From NCBI GenBank assembly GCA_009377605.1, contig WHTT01000007.1:1-56714 (forward strand): a stretch of 56,714 nucleotides of DNA, given 5' to 3'. Under the pieces are notes generated by a model. That model was not told where the DNA came from. It did not search any database and was given only the letters and a program-made list of their open reading frames with translations. This DNA comes from Luteitalea sp. (GTDB lineage: Bacteria > Acidobacteriota > Vicinamibacteria > Vicinamibacterales > Vicinamibacteraceae). The position numbers were made by a program, and so were the translations under genes. Of the stretch, positions 51,464-56,714 are shown one piece after another. Each line of letters starts with the position of its first letter. Within the stretch, counting starts at the first letter, position 1.

Positions 51464-52622
51464 CCGTAGTCTGCGTGAATCGCATGTACTCTTGCGCCAA
51501 GGCCTTCCAGATTGCCTCCGGCTGAAAGTCACGGAGGACGCGCTCACGACCGGCTCGGCCGTGCGTCTGGCGTCGATCGTCATCCGTGATGTAACGCTCG
51601 ATTGCCGCCGTCAAGCGCGCCACGTCCCGGACCGGTACCAGCGTGCCCGTTACGTCGTCGACCACCGCATCCACGCAGCCGGGAATATGCGTTGCCACGG
51701 TAGGCAGTTTCATCGCGGCGGCCTCCAGGAGTACGTTGGGAAGGCCTTCCCGGTACGTGGGGAGGACGACGAGATCCATTGCCGGATAGAGAGAGGCGGA
51801 GTCCGCGTAGCCCACCAGGTGGACCCGCGCGTCTTCCTGGAGACGCGAGACGATATCGTGGGACACGGGCTCGCTCGATTCCAAGCGCCCCACCACCAAG
51901 AGATGAAGATGAGCATGGCGGCAACGGAGCTCCTGCCACGCGTCGGCGAGCTCGACGATGCCTTTGTCTCGCACCAACCGCCCGACGAATCCAATGACCA
52001 GGGCCTCACCGGGAATGTCATGGCGTTGTCGGACCGCGACGCGCGATGGCGCGCGAGCCGGATTGAAACGAGCGCTGGCATCGACGCCGTTGCCGCCATG
52101 GTGCAAGACAACAATCTTGGAAGCGGCACAAATTCCCTCCGCGATTGCGACCTCGCGGAGTGAGCGGCTGACGCAGAAGACTCGATGCGCCAGCAGGCAC
52201 GAAGTCCGCTCCGTCCACTTCAGCAACTGGCGCTGCCAGCCGGCGGCTGTCACGAAAGGCAAGCCCCGCATGTGATAGAAGCGTACCGGCACCCGCGTCA
52301 GCACCGCGCTGATCAGACCCAGCAGGCCACCCTTTGGGGTGTGCGCGTGGACAATGTCGGCGCGGTACCGGCGCAGCCAGCTCGTGATGCGTGCAACGGC
52401 CCGCAGATCCGACAGTGGCGCGATCTGGCGCGGCATCGACACCGCATGCACCGGAACCTCTTCCTGTTCTCCGAACTGGTCCAGCTCTGGTCCCGGCGAG
52501 GAAATCGCGGCGATATCGAAGCCTTGCGCCTTCATGAACCCGACCTGGCCGCCAAGGAAACGCAGCGATTGGGGCACGGTTGTAATGTGGACGATTCTCA
52601 ATCGTTCTCGTCGGGCAACCAC
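51423..52622 (-). CDS. glycosyltransferase family 4
   Basis: RLRIVHITTVPQSLRFLGGQ, VGFMKAQGFDIAAISSPGPE, DIVHAHTPKGGLLGLISAVL, VIGFVGRLVRDKGIVELADA and LPTYREGLPNVLLEAAAMKL (EX7E motif) mark a GT4 enzyme close to those adding the second sugar (PglA-like, GalNAc/FucNAc transferases). It follows the Wzc-like gene by 39 bp. Acts in the cytoplasm on the undecaprenyl-linked sugar. Confidence 0.9.
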   Translation of the reverse strand: MVARRERLRIVHITTVPQSLRFLGGQVGFMKAQGFDIAAISSPGPELDQFGEQEEVPVHAVSMPRQIAPLSDLRAVARITSWLRRYRADIVHAHTPKGGLLGLISAVLTRVPVRFYHMRGLPFVTAAGWQRQLLKWTERTSCLLAHRVFCVSRSLREVAIAEGICAASKIVVLHHGGNGVDASARFNPARAPSRVAVRQRHDIPGEALVIGFVGRLVRDKGIVELADAWQELRCRHAHLHLLVVGRLESSEPVSHDIVSRLQEDARVHLVGYADSASLYPAMDLVVLPTYREGLPNVLLEAAAMKLPTVATHIPGCVDAVVDDVTGTLVPVRDVARLTAAIERYITDDDRRQTHGRAGRERVLRDFQPEAIWKALAQEYMRFTQTTDDAVSTPELAPPL

Positions 52623-52661
52623 GCTATGCTCGCGTGCTGGCGTCAGAGCGGGAAACTGGGA

Positions 52662-55019
52662 TCAGGAACGAGGTTCCCGATAGTAGGACTCGTACTCGCG
52701 CCGATAGTAATGCGAGTAGTAGTAGCTGTTCCTGCGGAGATCGACCTTGTTCAGAACTGCTCCGAAGTGGCGAGCCTTGACCGCATCGAGCTGTTCGAGC
52801 GCGGCCTTGGCAGCGCCGCGGCCTGTCATCTCCGCACCGATGACGAACAGAACGCCAGTGGCTTGATGCGCCAGAACCGAGGCGTCAGTGACCGCCAGCA
52901 CCGGAGGTGAGTCGAGGATGATCCAGTCGAAGTGTTGCTTGAGCTCGGCAAGGAACTGCGCGAACCGAGCGGACCCGAGGAGCTCCGCGGGATTCGGCGG
53001 GAGCTTGCCCGCCGGCAGGGCCCAAATATTGGCGGCCGCCATTTGACGCACGGCTTCGTCTGGTCGCACCTCGCCGACCATGACGTTCGAGAGGCCGGGC
53101 TCCTGTGGAATGTCGAGAAGCTCGTGAATCCTGGGTCGACGCATGTCGCAGTCCGTGAGCAAGACACGCTGTCCTGCTTGAGCCACGGCCAGCGCGAGAC
53201 TGGCAGCGACGACCGTCTTGCCTTCTCTGGGGCCAGTGCTCGTGATCACGATCGACTTACAACCGTCCTCCACCACCGAGAAGAGCACATTGGTCCGAAC
53301 GCCCCGGATGGCTTCCGCAAAGTCGTGTGGCACCTTTTCCTGGCTGAGCAGCGGACCCTCTGGTGCAGCCGCGGAGACGATCGGCACGATGCCGAGAAAG
53401 GGAATGCCAAGATCCGCTTTGATCTCCTCGGGAGACTTGACCCGGCTGTCCAGGGATTCCGTCAAGAACGTGAGACCGAATGCAAAGACCAGCCCGCCAA
53501 TCAAGCCACCCACGAGATTGACCAGTGGCCGTGGCGACGAAGGGCGCCGCGGTGTCGTGGCCTGATCCACGACCCTCACGTTGTTGGTTCTGAGCTGCGA
53601 GCTGATATCGGTCTCGAGTGTCCGCTGGAGGAGCCCCTGGAACATGCCGCGGTTGCTCTCGGCGGACCGTTGAAGTGCCCCGTACTCGATACTCGCCTCG
53701 TTGAGCTTCATGGCTTCGCTCTTCTGCTCATCGAGCGCGGCGCTGACCGTTTGCTCCTGCGTCACGGCGGCTTGATACTCGTTCCTGACCGCCTGCACCA
53801 CCTTCTGAACCTCCGTCCGGATCCGCTGCTCGGTGCTCGCAATCGCTGTCTGGGCATTGACCATCTCGGGATGGCGCTCGCCGAGCCGTTCGGCCATCTG
53901 CGCACGCTGGCGCTGAAGATCCGCGAGCTGACCCTTGAGCTGCTGAATGAAGGCATTTCCCAGGATGGCCGGGAACGTATCGAGCGCCTCCGGATCGTCT
54001 TGGATGGCCTCCAATTGCTTGTAGGCGGTCTCCTTCTGGATCCGCTCCGTCCGTGCCCGAGTGAGCGCGGCGTTCAGCTCCCCGAGACGCTGCACGACAA
54101 TGTTCTGGCGGTCCTCCAGTGAGATGGAGTCGGTTTTCTCGCGATATGCCTGGAGGGCCTGCTCGCTCGTTTCAACCAGCTTGCCCTGCTCGCCTGCGCG
54201 CTGGTTGAGCCAGTCGGCCGCCTCCTTCGCCGCGGACAACTTGTATTCGAGATTCTGTTCCATGTACTGCTGGGCGTGCGCGTTCGCAACGCGGGCCGAG
54301 AGCCGTGGATCCGGCGAGACGAAGACGACGTCGACCAGACGGCTGTTACGAATGGGGGTGATTCTGAGATGCCCGAGAAACGTGTCAATGACCTCGGACT
54401 GGGCCAGACTCTCGCCTTCGTCCGCCGGCTCGCTGGCGTTGGACCCCGTACCAGTCACGAGGCGCTGCACCCAGCCGGTCACCGTTGCGGTCACGCTCGC
54501 GACGCTGAACCCTTGGTCGTCCGCCCTTGGTGCGAGCAGCCCGTGGTCCCAGAGCTCGAGCGCATCGATCGTGTGGCGCGCCACCGCTCGACTCTGGAGG
54601 ATACGGTACTGCGTCTGATAGTAGTCGTCCGTCTGCCGCTCCTGGTCGAGGACCTCCTCGAACTGGACGACGTTGGCCAGCTCGCTCTCGATGAGCACTT
54701 GTGCGTTTGCCTCGTAGAGAGGCGTCGCGGTGAACGTGTAGAGCGTGATGCCACCAAAGATCACCACGAACGCCGTAATGGCCATCCGGCGGCGCTTGTG
54801 GAGAATCCGAAGGTACTCGAGCAGACGGCCACCGACACCGGCCGTCGCGCCGTCGACGGAAACGCCGTACGCGCTGTCGGGGTACCCGCCAGCCCGGCGC
54901 ACGTCGGGCGCGCCGGTCGCGTCGGGCGGCGGCGGCAGGGTCTTGCCGTCCACGGCGGGCTGGCTCGGCGCAGATCGTTCCGAGCCGTAGCGATCTGAAA
55001 GCGGTGGGATGGGATCCAT
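52662..55019 (-). CDS. Wzc-like polysaccharide co-polymerase and tyrosine autokinase
   Basis: 785 residues. First membrane helix AITAFVVIFGGITLYTFTAT, Wzz domain, long coiled coil (residues about 280-480, ERIQKETAYKQLEAIQDDPE), second helix LVNLVGGLIGGLVFAFGLTF. The kinase domain has Walker A STGPREGKTVVAAS, Walker A' VLLTDCDMRRPRIHELLD and Walker B DWIILDSPPVLAV. A Tyr cluster closes the protein (SYYYSHYYRREYESYY, eight Tyr), the autophosphorylation site. It controls chain length with the Wza-like protein. Stop and start of the exporter gene adjoin (55019/55020). Confidence 0.9.
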   Translation of the reverse strand: MDPIPPLSDRYGSERSAPSQPAVDGKTLPPPPDATGAPDVRRAGGYPDSAYGVSVDGATAGVGGRLLEYLRILHKRRRMAITAFVVIFGGITLYTFTATPLYEANAQVLIESELANVVQFEEVLDQERQTDDYYQTQYRILQSRAVARHTIDALELWDHGLLAPRADDQGFSVASVTATVTGWVQRLVTGTGSNASEPADEGESLAQSEVIDTFLGHLRITPIRNSRLVDVVFVSPDPRLSARVANAHAQQYMEQNLEYKLSAAKEAADWLNQRAGEQGKLVETSEQALQAYREKTDSISLEDRQNIVVQRLGELNAALTRARTERIQKETAYKQLEAIQDDPEALDTFPAILGNAFIQQLKGQLADLQRQRAQMAERLGERHPEMVNAQTAIASTEQRIRTEVQKVVQAVRNEYQAAVTQEQTVSAALDEQKSEAMKLNEASIEYGALQRSAESNRGMFQGLLQRTLETDISSQLRTNNVRVVDQATTPRRPSSPRPLVNLVGGLIGGLVFAFGLTFLTESLDSRVKSPEEIKADLGIPFLGIVPIVSAAAPEGPLLSQEKVPHDFAEAIRGVRTNVLFSVVEDGCKSIVITSTGPREGKTVVAASLALAVAQAGQRVLLTDCDMRRPRIHELLDIPQEPGLSNVMVGEVRPDEAVRQMAAANIWALPAGKLPPNPAELLGSARFAQFLAELKQHFDWIILDSPPVLAVTDASVLAHQATGVLFVIGAEMTGRGAAKAALEQLDAVKARHFGAVLNKVDLRRNSYYYSHYYRREYESYYREPRS

Positions 55020-56198
55020 CTAGAAGAACCTTTCGGGCACAATAATGGTGTCGCCGGCCTGGACCGCGTCCGTGAGCTCGGCCGATACCTCTGCTTCCTC
55101 TCCGTCGACGATACGCATGATTTTGATGCGACCCGTTGCGCCACGATCGGTCACACCGCCCGCGAGCGAGAGTGCCTGCAGAACGGTGGTGCCCTGGGTG
55201 ATCGCGTACGAGCCAGGGCTATTGACCTGTCCGAACACGTACACGGTCTCCGCGCGGGGGACAAAGATCGTGTCACCGTTTCGCAGCTGCACGTTCTCGT
55301 CGGGCGCGCCGCTCTGCAAGGCCTTGAGGTTCACACGTACGACGTTTCCCCCGCCGGCCTCATCCGGGAGGACGGGACCTTCGGCTTTCTTGCCGTTCGG
55401 GTTTCGCACGACGAGCGCCTCGTAGCTCGCCGTTGGTAACGTCGAGCCCGCGCGCGCCACGGCCTCGATTAAGGTCATGTTCCCTGTTAGCGGATAGGTC
55501 CCGGGGTTTCTCACCTCGCCGACGATGTAGAGCCGCTGGCTCTGGTATTGCTCCACGACCACCGTCAGTTGCGGGTCCTTGAAGTACCCTTCCTTGAGCC
55601 GGCGTTTGAGCTCCGTTTCGAGCTCCTGGAGCCTCAATCCACCCGCCTTCACGCGGCCGATGTAGGGAAACATGAACGTGCCGTCTCCGTCGACCACGAA
55701 CCGTCCGCCAAGGTCGGCCTGGTCCCAGACCGTAATCGCGAGCACATCCGACGCGCCGATCGTGTAGCCGACTGGTAGTGACGGTGTGGGGCCCACCACG
55801 GCCTGCTGGGCCGGACCTGGTGCGGGTTGGCTCGGCTCGGCCTGGCCTGGCAGCGGGCTCGGCGCTGGCTGGCTGGGCTGGGGCCAGCTTGGTTGCGGCG
55901 GGCTCGGCTCTGCGGGTGGCGGCGCCGATGGCGTGGGCTGCGACGGCTCCGGCTGCGGTGCGCCGGGCTGCTGCAGTTTGGCCTGAAGCGGTTCGATTGC
56001 GAGCTCGCTCCAGGCGCCGACCGCGACGTAGGTGAGCAGCGACAGTACGAGTATCACGAGCCGTCCGATGTGTCTTCGTCTGGACCCAGCGCCACGAGAA
56101 CCCTTGAGAACGAGAAACGTGACGAATTGGGTCAGGTTTCGAGTTCTCGCGTGAGCGTCGGGGAGTGCGGCCGGGGGCCGCAGTCTGCTAGAACCCAT
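55020..56198 (-). CDS. Wza-like polysaccharide export protein, no lipobox
   Basis: 392 residues. Residues about 45-62 are hydrophobic (LVILVLSLLTYVAVGAW). From about 75 to 135 there is a Pro/Ser/Gln-rich linker (PSQPTPSAPPPAEPSPPQPS). The Poly_export domain starts at YTIGASDVLAITVWDQADLG and is followed by SLBB blocks VVEQYQSQRLYIVGEVRNPG, TYPLTGNMTLIEAVARAG and VYVFGQVNSPGSYAITQGTT. Wza proteins form the outer-membrane channel and normally begin as lipoproteins; no Cys is present in the N-terminus here. It overlaps the barrel gene stop by 11 bp. Confidence 0.85.
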   Translation of the reverse strand: MGSSRLRPPAALPDAHARTRNLTQFVTFLVLKGSRGAGSRRRHIGRLVILVLSLLTYVAVGAWSELAIEPLQAKLQQPGAPQPEPSQPTPSAPPPAEPSPPQPSWPQPSQPAPSPLPGQAEPSQPAPGPAQQAVVGPTPSLPVGYTIGASDVLAITVWDQADLGGRFVVDGDGTFMFPYIGRVKAGGLRLQELETELKRRLKEGYFKDPQLTVVVEQYQSQRLYIVGEVRNPGTYPLTGNMTLIEAVARAGSTLPTASYEALVVRNPNGKKAEGPVLPDEAGGGNVVRVNLKALQSGAPDENVQLRNGDTIFVPRAETVYVFGQVNSPGSYAITQGTTVLQALSLAGGVTDRGATGRIKIMRIVDGEEAEVSAELTDAVQAGDTIIVPERFF

Positions 56199-56714
56199 AA
56201 GTCACCGACAAGCCTGAGCGAATGGCCCTGTAACCGCGATCGGGCAAATCCGTTCTTCGATGATACGACAGCACATCGAAGCCAAGACGCGTGTCCTGCC
56301 CGAGTTGATAGCCAACCCCTCCACCGATGTGGTCGACGAAGTCGACACGCTGGCCCGGTAGGGCCTCGCTCTCTCCGCGGTAGCCCAGGCGGTCGTGACC
56401 ACCCCGCAGCACCACGTCCCAACGACTGGTGACACGCTGCACAACCGAGATCGTCCAACCCGTTTGAACGTAGTACGGGTAGGCGAACTCGAAGGAATAG
56501 TCCACGTCGCTCGCGACGCCGAGACTGATGCGTGTTTCCGTGGGTGCCGTATATGCAACATCGATGTCCGCGGTGACCCCAGAGAACGCCGGCAACGTCC
56601 CTCCGCCAGCCGCGGTCAATCGACGGTAGCCCACGAACGCGCGGCCACGGATCAACGCGAACTGACTCAATTCGAATCCCGTCATGACGTGGGAGCTGTC
56701 CGTATTGCGGATGG
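56188..56714 (-). CDS. outer-membrane beta-barrel protein, partial (cut by window edge)
   Basis: The frame is open to the window end, so the N-terminus is missing. Alternating amphipathic strands (RAFVGYRRLTAAGGGTLPAF; DIDVAYTAPTETRISLGVAS; WDVVLRGGHDRLGYRGESEA) and a terminal RSGLSVTYGF with a final Phe identify a barrel of the outer_membrane_beta-barrel type often encoded just before Wza in EPS loci. An internal ATG at 56685 is not the real start. Likely helps secrete or anchor the polymer. Confidence 0.75.
   Translation of the reverse strand, partial: IRNTDSSHVMTGFELSQFALIRGRAFVGYRRLTAAGGGTLPAFSGVTADIDVAYTAPTETRISLGVASDVDYSFEFAYPYYVQTGWTISVVQRVTSRWDVVLRGGHDRLGYRGESEALPGQRVDFVDHIGGGVGYQLGQDTRLGFDVLSYHRRTDLPDRGYRAIRSGLSVTYGF

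Noticed and set aside
52932-54122. 396-codon plus-strand open frame
   Set aside because: Opposite the Wzc-like kinase, which has all Walker motifs.
1-56714. CRISPR array, rRNA genes or a prophage structural module
   Set aside because: No regularly spaced repeats, no rRNA signature and no capsid, portal, terminase or tail genes were seen.

Overview
The window is high-GC bacterial DNA. Its gene content fits an Acidobacteriota genome, probably the Vicinamibacteria-type lineage: an Oar/SusC-like receptor with a carboxypeptidase-regulatory domain, a CarD-family regulator, a family S1 sulfatase, an OPT transporter, DUF433-DUF5615 pairs and a large exopolysaccharide locus. This placement is inferred from gene families, not from a marker gene.

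Positions 1-23 kb are a worn accessory region. It holds an Oar-like receptor broken by a frameshift and a stop, a beta-helix protein with a palindromic insert, an internally deleted RidA, an M23/BTRD1 secreted protein, fragments of a PQQ-type dehydrogenase and of a Fis-type HTH regulator, a PQQ-propeller protein, an esterase, a frameshifted and truncated methyltransferase, a SEC-C protein with an in-frame amber codon, a DUF433-DUF5615 pair, another frameshifted gene and a large 2OG-Fe(II) oxygenase. From 18.5 to 23.1 kb lies a 4.46-kb islet bounded by perfect 146-bp direct repeats. One repeat contains the 3' part of an intact tRNA-Leu(CAA); the other carries only that 3' fragment. The islet holds a second DUF433-DUF5615 pair, an IS630 remnant, an XRE regulator facing a small ORF across a putative operator, a broken winged-helix gene, a conserved hypothetical and a long coiled-coil protein. 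I see no integrase in it.

Positions 23-33 kb are ordinary chromosome and the genes look intact: an exported methyltransferase-like protein, CarD, a PlsC acyltransferase, a DUF4126 membrane protein, a secreted protein, a sulfatase, an OPT transporter and a Tat-type beta-helix protein. REP-like palindromes sit between several of them.

Positions 33.7-56.7 kb, all on the minus strand and mostly joined by start/stop overlaps, form one Wzx/Wzy-type exopolysaccharide locus. In transcription order (right to left) it encodes an outer-membrane barrel (cut by the window edge), a Wza-like exporter, a Wzc-like tyrosine autokinase, a GT4, a PRMT-like methyltransferase, a PglC/WcaJ-type initiating sugar transferase, a fold-III PLP decarboxylase, an ATP-grasp ligase, a sulfotransferase, a DegT aminotransferase, a PglF/WbpM-type dehydratase, an O-antigen ligase/polymerase, a HAD phosphatase, an SLC13 permease with TrkA-C domains, a Wzx flippase, a second sulfotransferase, a second methyltransferase, a second GT4 and a second polymerase-like protein. 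Taken together they suggest an amino-deoxysugar polymer that is sulfated and perhaps amine- or aminoacyl-decorated, with the sulfate permease built into the operon. This chemistry is an inference and is the most interesting lead in the window.
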